From positions 78,615 through 142,614 of the forward strand of contig NZ_JAAEDI010000018.1 in the NCBI RefSeq assembly GCF_018129025.1: a DNA stretch of 64,000 nucleotides, read 5' to 3'. This document shows positions 17,074 through 26,535 of the stretch, one piece after another. The DNA comes from Neoroseomonas terrae. Lineage in GTDB: Bacteria; Pseudomonadota; Alphaproteobacteria; Acetobacterales; Acetobacteraceae. Position 1 is the stretch's first letter, and each line of letters starts with the position of its first letter. The notes below the pieces were generated by a model, which ran no database searches, had not been told where the DNA came from, and saw only the letters and a list, made by a program, of their open reading frames with translations. The position numbers and the translations under genes were made by a program.

Positions 17074-18066
17074 TCAGGCATCTGGCGGCGTATAGAGGCC
17101 CGCGGCGGTCGCCGCCTGCGTCGCCAGCCGCGCCGCCAGCTCGAAGGTCGGCATAGGGACGCCGGCCTGCTTCGCCATGTCGAGCGGGACGGTCATCAGC
17201 GCGTCGATCTCCATCGCCCGGCCGAGTTCCAGGTCCTGCAGGATGGATGGCTTGTGCGCGATGTCGGCCGAGCGCCGCATGCGGGACTCGGCAGCGGTGG
17301 CGAGGTCGAAGCCATAAGCCTCGGCGAGCGCCGCCCCCTCCTCGGCGATGCGCACCGCGGCGTCGAAAACGGCCGGAGGCGCGAGCGTCGCCTTCATGTG
17401 CGAGCGCGACAGGATGCATAGCGGGCCGGAGGTGATATTGCCCATCAGCTTGCCCCAGATGCGGTGGCGAATGTCGCCCACCACCGGGCAGGGCATGCCG
17501 CCGGCGTCGATGAAGCCCGCGATCGTCTTCGCCCTGTCGGAAAGACTGCCGTCCGGCTCGCCCAGAAACAGCCGGATGTCGCCATGGGCGGACTTCACCA
17601 CGCCGGGCGCGATGACCTCGCTGGCCGAATAGACGACGCCGCCGAGCGTGCGCTCGATGCCGACCAGACGCTCGATCACCCCGCCCGGATCGAGCAGCGG
17701 AAGGCGACGGCCGTCCATCGCGCCGCCGTGGCGCAGGAAGTACCACCAGGGGATGCCGTTGGTGACGAAGGCGACGGGCGTCTCGGGGCCGAGCAGCGGG
17801 CCGATCGCCTCCGCCGCCACCGGCAAAGCCGGGACCTTGGTGGTGATCAGCACGGCGTCGACCGGACCGATCTCGGCGGCGGTGGCCGCGGCCTGCACCG
17901 TCACGGTCTTCACACCGTCATGGGCGTGCAGGGTGATGCCGTTCTCCTTCATGGCGGCAAGGTGCGGGCCGCGGGCGATGACGGAGACGTCCGCACCGCC
18001 CAGCGCGGCGCGGGTGGCGAGATGGCTGCCGATGGCGCCGGCGCCGAAGACGCAGATACGGGTCAT
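17074..18066 (-). CDS. 2-dehydropantoate 2-reductase family protein
   Basis: A 330-residue ApbA/PanE-type ketopantoate reductase-like enzyme, NADPH-dependent. FGAGAIGSHLATRAA at residues 7-21 is the dinucleotide-binding loop, TTKVPAL holds the conserved lysine, and the C-terminal domain carries WGKLMGNI and the SILQDLELGRAMEIDAL block. Many genomes hold several paralogues acting on other 2-keto acids, so pantothenate synthesis is only one possibility. The preferred start is ATG 18066 with GAGGA upstream. It follows the creatininase-like gene across a long hairpin. Confidence 0.85.
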   Translation of the reverse strand: MTRICVFGAGAIGSHLATRAALGGADVSVIARGPHLAAMKENGITLHAHDGVKTVTVQAAATAAEIGPVDAVLITTKVPALPVAAEAIGPLLGPETPVAFVTNGIPWWYFLRHGGAMDGRRLPLLDPGGVIERLVGIERTLGGVVYSASEVIAPGVVKSAHGDIRLFLGEPDGSLSDRAKTIAGFIDAGGMPCPVVGDIRHRIWGKLMGNITSGPLCILSRSHMKATLAPPAVFDAAVRIAEEGAALAEAYGFDLATAAESRMRRSADIAHKPSILQDLELGRAMEIDALMTVPLDMAKQAGVPMPTFELAARLATQAATAAGLYTPPDA

Positions 18067-18097
18067 GGAAACGGTCCTCAGAGGCTGTTTGAAAAGC

Positions 18098-18182
18098 CCG
18101 GCACCGGCCCGCACCCCCATCCGGCCACCCAACGACAGCATGCTGAATTGAGTGGCCGGGTGGGGGTGCGGGCCGGTGCCGG
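18098..18182. repeat. Long near-perfect palindrome (31-base arms)
   Basis: Arms 18098-18128 and 18152-18182 are complementary over 31 bases with one G-T mismatch. The 23-base loop itself contains the perfect palindrome CAGCATGCTG (18136-18145). Read on the minus strand the hairpin is followed by GGGCTTTTC, so it could terminate transcription from the creatininase-like gene only about 30 bases before the next start codon. It could equally be a cruciform-forming or REP-type element. Confidence 0.6.
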
Positions 18183-18213
18183 ACTATCAGAAGAATGCGG
18201 AAGGAAGCAGGAT

Positions 18214-19002
18214 CTATGCCGCGTGTTCCCGCAGTTGCGTGCACATGGCCGCCCCGGCCGCCACCAGCCGGTCGGTGATCGCCGCGCCATGGGCGGCATT
18301 GGCCCCGCGCGGGTCGGGGGCGGCGACGCCGCCGGGCGCGACTTCCTCCACCCACATCGGCACGGCGAAGTCGACGCCGAGCGTCCGCACCGCGCCGAAT
18401 CCCGTCGGCGGCAGGCCAAGATAAGGGCCGGTTGCGCCCTTCTCCCGTGCATCCTGCGGGCGGCAAAGTTCCGGGCGCAGATGCATCGTCACCGAGGCGA
18501 CCGGATCGCCGCCATGGCCGAAGGACACCACCGGCCCGCCGAGTTCCGCATGCAGCTTCCCCGCCTCCCGCCACAGATGCAGTGCGGGGATGATGACGCC
18601 ATGGCGGTGGCGCATGGCGCGGGCGGCGGCCTCGGCCGGGCCGATCGTCCCGGCGTGGCCGTTCACGATCATGATCCGGCGCGTACCGATGCGGATGAAA
18701 GCCTCGGCCATTTCCTCGATGACCGCGGTCAGGGTCGGGACGGACAGGGTGATGCCACCGGCGACGCCGGCGAAGAAGTCCTCCCCGCCGAAGGGAATCG
18801 CCGGGGCGACCAGCGCATCGGCCCCGGCGGCCATCGCGGCGGCGGCGATGCGCGCGGCGATGTCCTCGGCGACCAGATAGTCGCCCATCGGCAGTGCCGG
18901 GCCGTGCGTTTCGAGGCTGCCCATCGGCAGCAGGGCAACGGCGCCGGCGGCGAGGCGCGACGCGACCTCGGGGGCTGCCAGTTCGGCGATGCGATGGGTC
19001 AT
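18214..19002 (-). CDS. Creatininase family protein
   Basis: A 262-residue metal-dependent amidohydrolase of the creatinine amidohydrolase (creatininase) superfamily, which opens cyclic amides. Conserved metal-binding positions are seen: Glu31 and His33 (LETHGP), Asp41 (GDYLVAED) and His116 (NGHAG). The usual NGHGGN block is changed to NGHAGT, common in members that do not act on creatinine (for example MftE- or FAPy-deformylase-like proteins). The substrate is therefore unknown. A terminator-like palindrome follows it. Confidence 0.8.
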   Translation of the reverse strand: MTHRIAELAAPEVASRLAAGAVALLPMGSLETHGPALPMGDYLVAEDIAARIAAAAMAAGADALVAPAIPFGGEDFFAGVAGGITLSVPTLTAVIEEMAEAFIRIGTRRIMIVNGHAGTIGPAEAAARAMRHRHGVIIPALHLWREAGKLHAELGGPVVSFGHGGDPVASVTMHLRPELCRPQDAREKGATGPYLGLPPTGFGAVRTLGVDFAVPMWVEEVAPGGVAAPDPRGANAAHGAAITDRLVAAGAAMCTQLREHAA

Positions 19003-19030
19003 CCGGATACCTTACGATAGTATGGCAGCG

Positions 19031-19405
19031 TCACGCCGGGGGTTCCTCCTCGAGCCAGGCCAGCGCCTGCGGCCGCTCACCGGGTTCGAAGCGGCGGACC
19101 TCCGGCGGCAGCACGGCGCCGGCGACACGCGCGATCATGCCCGCAAAGTCGCTGGCGGTGACGATGGCGATGCGCTTCACATGCGCGACGTGGCCGCGCA
19201 CGAAGCGGCCATGGGCGAGCAGCGCGTCGAGCCCGTCCCATCCCGGGAATCGGTGGGTGTCGACGAGGACGCCGCGCAATGCGCCGGCCTCCGCGAGGTA
19301 GGGATCGACCATTGCGGCGAGGCGGTCGAAATCCTCCGCCGCGAGGGGCCCGGCCGGTTCGAGAACGACGATGCCGCGATCGTGCAGCAATTCCATCCCG
19401 AGCAT
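19031..19405 (-). CDS. STAS/SpoIIAA-like protein
   Basis: A 124-residue cytoplasmic protein resembling the SpoIIAA-like (PF11964) family. It has an early strand GIVVLEPAGPLAAEDF, a central LVDTHRFPGWDGLDALLAHGRF with the typical 'FxGW' turn, then VKRIAIVTAS. Members share the STAS fold and may bind lipids or nucleotides; no reaction is known. GGAGACGTCACC precedes ATG 19405. It lies 28 bases upstream of the creatininase-like gene on the same strand. Confidence 0.7.
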   Translation of the reverse strand: MLGMELLHDRGIVVLEPAGPLAAEDFDRLAAMVDPYLAEAGALRGVLVDTHRFPGWDGLDALLAHGRFVRGHVAHVKRIAIVTASDFAGMIARVAGAVLPPEVRRFEPGERPQALAWLEEEPPA

Positions 19406-19479
19406 GGTGACGTCTCCTGGGTGCGACCCGGCCGCTGGGTTGTGCCAGCGGGGAGCAACTTCCGCCAGCGTGGCGGCGG

Positions 19480-20655
<1,176 letters not shown>

Positions 20656-20686
20656 GGAGGTTCCAGTGAAACGTCAGGTTACATTC

Positions 20687-20714
20687 AGCATAGGTTGGCG
20701 CAGCATTCTTACAA
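20687..20714 (-). promoter_or_regulatory. Sigma-70-like promoter for the M20 gene
   Basis: On the minus strand TTGTAA (20714-20709) and TATGCT (20692-20687) are 16 bases apart, about 30 bases before ATG 20655. The divergent strand carries a weaker pair (TTGCCC 20725-20730, CATAGG 20748-20753) ahead of the tctC-like gene. Confidence 0.4.
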
Positions 20715-20780
20715 TTGCTAACGCTTGCCCGGCAGGAACGCGCATGCCATAGGGCGACCCGGGAGTACGTGGGGGGTTCA

Positions 20781-21758
20781 ATGTCCTGGGCGCTAAGCCG
20801 GCGCGCTATGCTGGCTTCGACCGTTGCTGCACCGTTTGCCGGACGTCGCGCCGCTGCCCAGTCGTGGCCGTCGCAGACCGTCCGCATCGTGGTGCCGTTT
20901 GCCCCGGGCGGAACCACCGACCTCGTCGCGCGGCTCGTCGCCGCCGGCCTGCAGGAGCGGCTCGGCGTCACGGTCGTCGCGGACAACCGGCCAGGCGCGG
21001 GTGCGACGCTCGGCAGCGAGCAGGTCGCGCGGTCCGCCCCGGACGGCTACACGCTGGTGATGTCGAACATCGCGAGCCACGCAATCGGGCCGACGCTGTA
21101 CGGCAACCGCGTTCGATACGATCCGGTCAAGGATTTCGCGCACGCGGCCCTGGTCGTGACCAACCCCTCCGTCTGGGTCGCCAGCCCGAGTTCCGGCATC
21201 CGCACGCTGGCCGACGCGGCCGCCAGGGCACGGTCCCCCGCGGGGCTCGACGTCGCGACCTCGGGCGCCGGTTCCTCGAACCACATGATGGTCGTCCGCA
21301 TGAGCCAGCTGGTCGGCAAGGAGATGAACCACATCCCCTTCCGCGGCGCAGGCCCTGCCATGCAGGCGGTGATCGCGGGCCAGGTGCCGATGATGTCCGA
21401 CAGCCTGCCTTCGGCGGCTTCTCATATACGTCAGGGTTCGGTGGTCGCGGTGGGCATGGCCTCGGCCGCGCGCCACCCCGCCTTCCCCGACGTTCCGACC
21501 TTCCGCGAGCAGGGCTTCGACCTTGCCAGCGATTCGTGGTTCGGCCTGTCCTTCCCCGCCGGAACGCCGGCAGGGATCGTCGAGCGGCTGAACCGCGAGA
21601 CGCGGGCCTTCCTGGCCAACCCCGACATCCGGGGCCGCTTCGCCGAACTCGGCGGAACGCCGGGCGACCTGACCGCGGAAGGTTACACGGAATTCGTGCA
21701 GCGGGAGGTGGCCGTGTGGGCTCCGCTCGTGCAGGCTTCCGGTGCGACGGCAGACTGA
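20781..21758 (+). CDS. Tripartite tricarboxylate transporter substrate-binding protein (TctC/Bug)
   Basis: Periplasmic receptor of a tripartite tricarboxylate transporter, 325 residues. It begins with a twin-arginine-like signal (SRRAMLASTVAAPFA). It then shows the Bug-family blocks IVVPFAPGGTTDLVAR, GAGATLGSEQVARSAPDGYTL and the central MNHIPFRGAGPAMQAVIAGQ. ATG 20781 follows GGGGGG at a suitable distance. Unlike the two other Bug genes in the window, this one is followed directly by the tctB and tctA membrane genes, so it forms a complete transporter. The ligand, usually a carboxylate, is unknown. Confidence 0.9.
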   Translation: MSWALSRRAMLASTVAAPFAGRRAAAQSWPSQTVRIVVPFAPGGTTDLVARLVAAGLQERLGVTVVADNRPGAGATLGSEQVARSAPDGYTLVMSNIASHAIGPTLYGNRVRYDPVKDFAHAALVVTNPSVWVASPSSGIRTLADAAARARSPAGLDVATSGAGSSNHMMVVRMSQLVGKEMNHIPFRGAGPAMQAVIAGQVPMMSDSLPSAASHIRQGSVVAVGMASAARHPAFPDVPTFREQGFDLASDSWFGLSFPAGTPAGIVERLNRETRAFLANPDIRGRFAELGGTPGDLTAEGYTEFVQREVAVWAPLVQASGATAD

Positions 21759-21804
21759 GCCGGCATTAAATCAACTTCATCAATCAGTGGGTGGGCGAAA
21801 GCGG

Positions 21805-22401
21805 ATGAAACTGAATACGAAGGACCTGCTGTCGGCAGCGCTCCTGATCAGCTTGGCGGCCGCCGGGCTGTGGCTCAACATGGACCACACGTTGGGCACG
21901 GCACGTCGGATGGGGCCGGGCTACATGCCTGCCCTGTCGTTTGGGCTGCTGCTGTTCCTGGGCATCGGGGTCCTCCTGCTCGGGCTGTTCAACGGTCCTG
22001 ACCCCATCAAGATGTGGACGCCGGCCGAATGGGGCTTCCTGTTCGCAGGTGCCGTCATCGGCACCACTGCGGGCATGATGGCGGGGGGGATGTCTGGCTG
22101 GATCGGCCAGGGGTGGAATCCCCTCGGCATCGGCCTTTTCGTGGGCTGCATGGTTGCCAGTGTCGTCAAATCCTGGCGCCCCCTATTCTTAATCACCGCT
22201 GCCTTCTGCCTGTTCGGCCTCGTGCTCGAGACGTTGGGGCTGATGGCCTCCATCACCCTTGCCGTCGTCCTCTCCGCCTTCGCGGACGAGACGCACCACC
22301 CCAAGGGCGTGGTCGGCCTCGTCATCTTCCTTTGCGCGCTGTGCTGGGCGGTGTTCATCTGGGAACTCGACATCCGCGTGCCGGTCTGGCCGGTGTTCTG
22401 A
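21805..22401 (+). CDS. tctB: TctB family tripartite tricarboxylate transporter small subunit
   Basis: The poorly conserved small membrane subunit of the TTT transporter, 198 residues with four to five hydrophobic helices. The early GLWLNMDHTLGTARRMGPGY with a MGPGYMP motif is the family hallmark. An extra hydrophobic pair in the middle (GAVIGTTAGMMAGGMSGWIG) makes it slightly longer than the roughly 150-residue norm. It sits 46 bases after the receptor and 18 bases before tctA, consistent with one operon. The start is ATG 21805; the ribosome binding site is weak. Confidence 0.85.
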   Translation: MKLNTKDLLSAALLISLAAAGLWLNMDHTLGTARRMGPGYMPALSFGLLLFLGIGVLLLGLFNGPDPIKMWTPAEWGFLFAGAVIGTTAGMMAGGMSGWIGQGWNPLGIGLFVGCMVASVVKSWRPLFLITAAFCLFGLVLETLGLMASITLAVVLSAFADETHHPKGVVGLVIFLCALCWAVFIWELDIRVPVWPVF

Positions 22402-22419
22402 GGCAAGGAAACCGGAACA

Positions 22420-23925
22420 ATGGATCTTTTCGCCAATCTTGCGCACGGGTTCAGCGTCGCACTGACGCTGAACAACCTGATGTTCTGTCTGATCGGCTGC
22501 CTCATCGGCACGGCGATCGGCGTGTTGCCGGGCATCGGCCCGGTGGCGACCATCTCCCTGCTGCTGCCGATCACCTTCGGACAGCCCGCTACGACCGCCA
22601 TCATCATGCTCGCCGGCATCTATTACGGCGCACAGTATGGCGGCTCGACGACCGCGATCCTGCTGAACCTGCCAGGTGAAGTCAGTTCGGTCGTAACAAC
22701 GCTCGAAGGCTACAAGATGGCGCGCAACGGCCGCGCCGGCGCCGCCCTGACCGTCGCGGCGCTGGGGTCGTTCTTTGCGGGTACCGTCTCGACCCTGGTG
22801 GTGGCGGCCTCCGGCCCGCTGCTGACCTCGGTGGCATTGTCCTTCGGCCCTGCCGACTACTTCTCCCTGATGTTCCTGGGCCTCGTGATTTCGGCCGTTC
22901 TCGCCCAGGGTTCGGTGGTGAAGTCCATCGGCATGGTGACGCTCGGCGTCTCGCTCGGCATGGTCGGCACGGACGTGCAGACGGGTCAGCAGCGCTTCAC
23001 CTTCGGCATCCCGGAACTGTCGGACGGCGTCGGCTTCGCCTCGATGGCCATGGGTATGTTCGGCATCGCCGAGATCATCTCGAACCTCGAGCGGCCCGAG
23101 GCCCGCTCGGTGATGTCGGGCAAGATCGGCAAGCTGATGATGACCCGCGAGGAGTTCAAGCGGGCGACCCCCGCGGTGCTGCGCGGCACCCTCGTCGGCA
23201 CCATGCTCGGCATCCTGCCGGGCGGCGGCGCGGCGCTGTCCTCCTTCGGTTCCTACATGATGGAGCGGAAGGTTTCGAAGGGCCGGCATGAGTTCGGCAC
23301 CGGCGCGATCGAAGGCGTGGCGGGTCCGGAATCGGCGAACAACGCCGCCTCCCAGACCTCGTTCATCCCGCTGCTCACGCTCGGTATCCCTGCCAACGCC
23401 GTGATGGCGCTGATGGTCGGCGCGCTGATCATCCAGGGCATCCAGCCGGGCCCGCGCATGGTGGAAGCGCAGCCGGACCTGTTCTGGGGCCTGATCGCGT
23501 CCATGTGGGTCGGCAACCTGATGCTGCTGGTCATCAACCTGCCGATGATCGGCATGTGGGTGAAGCTGCTCGCGGTGCCGTACCGCTACATGTACCCGTC
23601 GATCATGATCTTCTGCGCGATCGGTATCTACTCGCTGCAGAACAACGTGTTCGACGTGTACCAGACCGCGCTGTTCGGCGTGTTCGGCTACATGGCCTCC
23701 AAGCTGCGGCTCGAGGCGGCGCCGATGCTGATCGGCTTCGTCCTTGGCCCGATGATGGAGGAACACCTGCGCCGCGCCATGCTGCTGTCGCGCGGCGATG
23801 CGATGGTGTTCTTCGAGCGCCCGATCAGCGCGACGATGCTCGGCATCGCGGCCATCGCCCTCATCGCGATGCTCTTGCCCGCCCTGCGCAAGGGCAAGGA
23901 CAGCGCGCTGCAGGAAGGCGGCTGA
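22420..23925 (+). CDS. tctA: TctA family tripartite tricarboxylate transporter large permease
   Basis: The twelve-helix carboxylate-translocating subunit, 501 residues, the standard length. The signature GIYYGAQYGGSTTAILLN spans residues 66-83 and continues into LPGEVSSVVTTLEGY. A second internally similar block, with LPGGGAALSSFGSYMMERK, sits around residues 265-290, reflecting the family's ancient duplication. It is the last gene of the tctCBA operon and is followed by a strong terminator. Confidence 0.93.
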   Translation: MDLFANLAHGFSVALTLNNLMFCLIGCLIGTAIGVLPGIGPVATISLLLPITFGQPATTAIIMLAGIYYGAQYGGSTTAILLNLPGEVSSVVTTLEGYKMARNGRAGAALTVAALGSFFAGTVSTLVVAASGPLLTSVALSFGPADYFSLMFLGLVISAVLAQGSVVKSIGMVTLGVSLGMVGTDVQTGQQRFTFGIPELSDGVGFASMAMGMFGIAEIISNLERPEARSVMSGKIGKLMMTREEFKRATPAVLRGTLVGTMLGILPGGGAALSSFGSYMMERKVSKGRHEFGTGAIEGVAGPESANNAASQTSFIPLLTLGIPANAVMALMVGALIIQGIQPGPRMVEAQPDLFWGLIASMWVGNLMLLVINLPMIGMWVKLLAVPYRYMYPSIMIFCAIGIYSLQNNVFDVYQTALFGVFGYMASKLRLEAAPMLIGFVLGPMMEEHLRRAMLLSRGDAMVFFERPISATMLGIAAIALIAMLLPALRKGKDSALQEGG

Positions 23926-23962
23926 CAACGACGCGGCCGCGTTCGTCGGCCGGGTTGCGGAA

Positions 23963-23995
23963 GGCGGGTCCCCTCGGGGGCCCGCCTTTTCTTTT
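23963..23995 (+). terminator. Rho-independent terminator of the tct operon
   Basis: GGCGGG (23963-23968) pairs with CCCGCC (23981-23986) around an inner CCCC/GGGG stem. It is followed by TTTTCTTTT. Confidence 0.8.
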
Positions 23996-24435
23996 GGTCA
24001 GGGGGCTTCGCAGGCCGTGGTTTCCGTATCTGCGAACAGGACGACATCCAGGGCGCCTCGCTGGGGCTCCGGGCCGGCGCGGTGACGCCGCGGCCTCCGC
24101 CGTCATCGTGATGCCGCGCCTCCCGGGCGGGCCGGCGTAGCCGCAATTGAGGACGTGCGCTGCGGCCTGGCAACACGCAGGGCGGGCGCTGCCCGGCAGC
24201 TTGGTACCGGTGGTCTCCATGCGGGCGATGCGCCGCCGGCCGGCATCGGCGCGGCACCGGAAGCGTGTGACAGTCTCGACGGGGCGCCGGCCTTCACCAA
24301 GGGTAAGGGCGGCGCGCGCTCGTCCGCCGGCACGGGCAGCCTCCCGCCGGACGCCAGACGGCGTGGTCGGCGTCGCGATGATGCTGGTGACGGTAACGGC
24401 GGGGAGGTGGTCAGCCGCCGGATATCAGCGCTCGC
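23996..24435. other. Intergenic stretch without a supported gene
   Basis: Some 440 bases between the tct terminator and the thioesterase stop codon. Open frames exist on both strands only because of the high GC; they are proline/arginine-rich and lack ribosome binding sites. I see no repeat or RNA structure that I would defend here. Confidence 0.45.
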
Positions 24436-24900
24436 TCAACGGGGCGGCTGCACCTTCGGCTTCACGCTGAACACGCCGCTCGACCGCAGCACCGGGGCGC
24501 CGTCCGCCTCGAAGCGGCCTTCCACGAACATCAGGCGGGCCGTTCGCCGCAGCAGCACCGGCCGGCACTCCAGCCAGGTGCCGAGCGGTGCCGGCGCCAA
24601 ATAGTCCGTCACCAGGCTCACGGTGAGGAAGTTCCCGACGACTTCCGCCCGCTCCAGCCCACCGATGCCGAGGACGAGGTCCGCAAAGGTCGCGAGCATG
24701 CCGCCATGGGCCGCCCCGCCATTGTTGCAGTGCCGCCGCTCGATGCGGATGCCGAAGGTCGACCCGCCATCGCCGGCGCGGAGGTAGATTGGCCCGATCG
24801 GTTCCAGAAACGGCCCGCCCGCCCGGCGCGGCAGGAAGCCCGCCGGAATGTCCAGTACTGCCTGTTCCATGAGATCGTCCGCGACCTGGCCATCCGCCAT
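24436..24900 (-). CDS. PaaI-family hotdog thioesterase
   Basis: A 154-residue hotdog-fold protein, probably an acyl-CoA thioesterase. The core block NNGGAAHGGMLATFADLVLG contains the PaaI-type HGG motif with the helix that lines the active site, and TVSLVTDYLAPAPLG is the following long strand. ATG 24900 has AAAGGGGG upstream. Substrate chain length cannot be read from sequence. It is a single-gene unit divergent from manC. Confidence 0.8.
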   Translation of the reverse strand: MADGQVADDLMEQAVLDIPAGFLPRRAGGPFLEPIGPIYLRAGDGGSTFGIRIERRHCNNGGAAHGGMLATFADLVLGIGGLERAEVVGNFLTVSLVTDYLAPAPLGTWLECRPVLLRRTARLMFVEGRFEADGAPVLRSSGVFSVKPKVQPPR

Positions 24901-25027
24901 GCCTGCCCCCTTTGCTGCGCTGCGATACTACGCCGGGTCCGCGGCGGGCGGGAGCGGGCCCTCTACCTTTCCTTCGCCCTGATTGCGTCGCATATCAGCC
25001 GCAGCGCTCCATCACATCCCGGACGAC

Positions 25028-26449
25028 ATGACCCAGAAGACCCCCCAGATCCTTCCCGTCATCCTTTCGGGCGGAACCGGCACTCGCCTCTGGCCGCTGT
25101 CGCGCGAGGGTTATCCGAAGCAGTTCTGGCCGCTCGCCTCCGACCAGCCGATGCTGGCCGAGACCGCGGCGCGCGCCGAGGGCCCCGGCTTCCTCCCGCC
25201 GATGGTGGTGTGCAACGAGGCGCACCGCTTCCTGGTGGCTGAGCAGCTGCGCGGCCGTGGCGCGCGGATCGTGCTGGAACCGGCCGGGCGGAACTCCGCC
25301 CCCGCGATCGCCGCGGCGGCGCTGCTCGCGGAGGAAGCCGGCCCCGGCACCGTCATGTGGATCATGGCGGCGGATTCGGCGGTGACGGACCTGCCGGCGC
25401 TGCATGCGGCGCTGGACCAGGCGGCGGCGGCAGCCCGCGCGGGCCGGATCGTCACCTTCGGCATGAAGCCGACGGCGCCCGAAACGGGATACGGCTACAT
25501 CGAGGCCGGGGACGCGCTGTCAGGCCTGCCCGGGGTGCAGGCCATCGCCCGCTTCGTCGAGAAGCCCGATGCGGCGCGGGCGGCGGAGTTCGTCGCAGGC
25601 GGTAGGCATCTGTGGAATTCGGGCATGTTCGTCGCAACCGCCTCGGTGCTGCTCGCCGAGTTGGAGCGTTACGAACCTGCCATGCTCGCCTCGGTCCGCG
25701 GCGCGGTCGAGGGCGCGCAGCGCGACATGGATTTCGTGCGCCTTGCCGCCGAGCCCTTCGTCGCCGCACCGTCCATCAGCATCGATTATGCGGTGATGGA
25801 GCGGACGCAGCACGCCGCCGTGGTGCCGGCCTCGATCGGCTGGTCCGACATCGGGTCCTGGGCGGCGCTGTGGGAGATCAGCGGCAAGGATGCCGGCGGC
25901 AACGTCTCGGTCGGGCCGGTCGAGCTTGTCGAGGCGAAGAACTGCTTCGTGCGCAGCGAGGGGATCGTGACGGGCGTCGTCGGGCTCGAGGACGCTGTCG
26001 TCGTCGTCACCGACGATGCGGTACTCGCGATGCACCGAGACCGCGCGCAGGACGTGAAGAAGCTGGTCGAGCAGTTGAAGGCGCATGGCCGCAAGGAAGC
26101 GACCGAGCATCGCCGCGCCTATCGCCCCTGGGGACACTATGAGGGGCTGATCCTCGGCCAGCGCTTCCAGGTGAAGAAGATCCAGGTACGGCCCGGCGCG
26201 AAGCTGTCGCTGCAGAAGCATTTCCATCGCGCGGAGCACTGGGTCGTCGTCTCCGGCACCGCCATCGTGCGCCGCGATGCCGAGGAGATCATGCTGCGCG
26301 AGAATGAGAGCGTGTACCTGCCGCTCGGCTGCGTGCACCGCATGGAGAATCCCGGGATGATCCCGCTGGTGCTGATCGAGGTGCAGGTCGGGTCCTATCT
26401 CGGCGAGGACGACATCGTCCGCTTCGAGGACACCTACGGGCGCGCATAG
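25028..26449 (+). CDS. manC: Mannose-1-phosphate guanylyltransferase/mannose-6-phosphate isomerase
   Basis: A bifunctional type II enzyme, 473 residues, making GDP-mannose for surface polysaccharide. The N-terminal guanylyltransferase domain (about 8-290) opens with SGGTGTRLWPLSREGYPKQF (residues 14-33), the nucleotide-binding loop. FVEKPD and NSGMF follow in order. The C-terminal cupin (about 360-470), with LSLQKHFHRAEHWVVVSG, is the isomerase domain. The start ATG 25028 leaves seven residues before the first strand. A palindromic repeat lies nine bases after its stop, and the convergent gene is another nucleotide-sugar enzyme. Confidence 0.92.
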   Translation: MTQKTPQILPVILSGGTGTRLWPLSREGYPKQFWPLASDQPMLAETAARAEGPGFLPPMVVCNEAHRFLVAEQLRGRGARIVLEPAGRNSAPAIAAAALLAEEAGPGTVMWIMAADSAVTDLPALHAALDQAAAAARAGRIVTFGMKPTAPETGYGYIEAGDALSGLPGVQAIARFVEKPDAARAAEFVAGGRHLWNSGMFVATASVLLAELERYEPAMLASVRGAVEGAQRDMDFVRLAAEPFVAAPSISIDYAVMERTQHAAVVPASIGWSDIGSWAALWEISGKDAGGNVSVGPVELVEAKNCFVRSEGIVTGVVGLEDAVVVVTDDAVLAMHRDRAQDVKKLVEQLKAHGRKEATEHRRAYRPWGHYEGLILGQRFQVKKIQVRPGAKLSLQKHFHRAEHWVVVSGTAIVRRDAEEIMLRENESVYLPLGCVHRMENPGMIPLVLIEVQVGSYLGEDDIVRFEDTYGRA

Positions 26450-26457
26450 TGTCGTTC

Positions 26458-26483
26458 CCGATCAGGCGGAACCGCCTGATCGG
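26458..26483. repeat. 26-bp palindromic repeat, copy 1
   Basis: Arms CCGATCAGGCGG and CCGCCTGATCGG flank AA, giving a nearly uninterrupted 12-base-pair hairpin nine bases after the manC stop. A second copy, differing at two positions, lies at 45826-45851, also just behind a plus-strand gene. No T-run follows. Confidence 0.6.
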
Positions 26484-26535
26484 CGCGATGCCCGATGACA
26501 CGGAGCGACCTTCCCGAGCGGAGGCCGCGCCGGCG

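Noticed and set aside
22189..23928. A 579-codon frame antisense to tctA
   Set aside because: Same shadow effect; composition dominated by His, Arg, Asp and Gln, with no recognisable domain.
23996..24435. Several 80-150-codon frames between tctA and the thioesterase gene
   Set aside because: No ribosome binding sites, proline/arginine-rich, and mutually overlapping on both strands.
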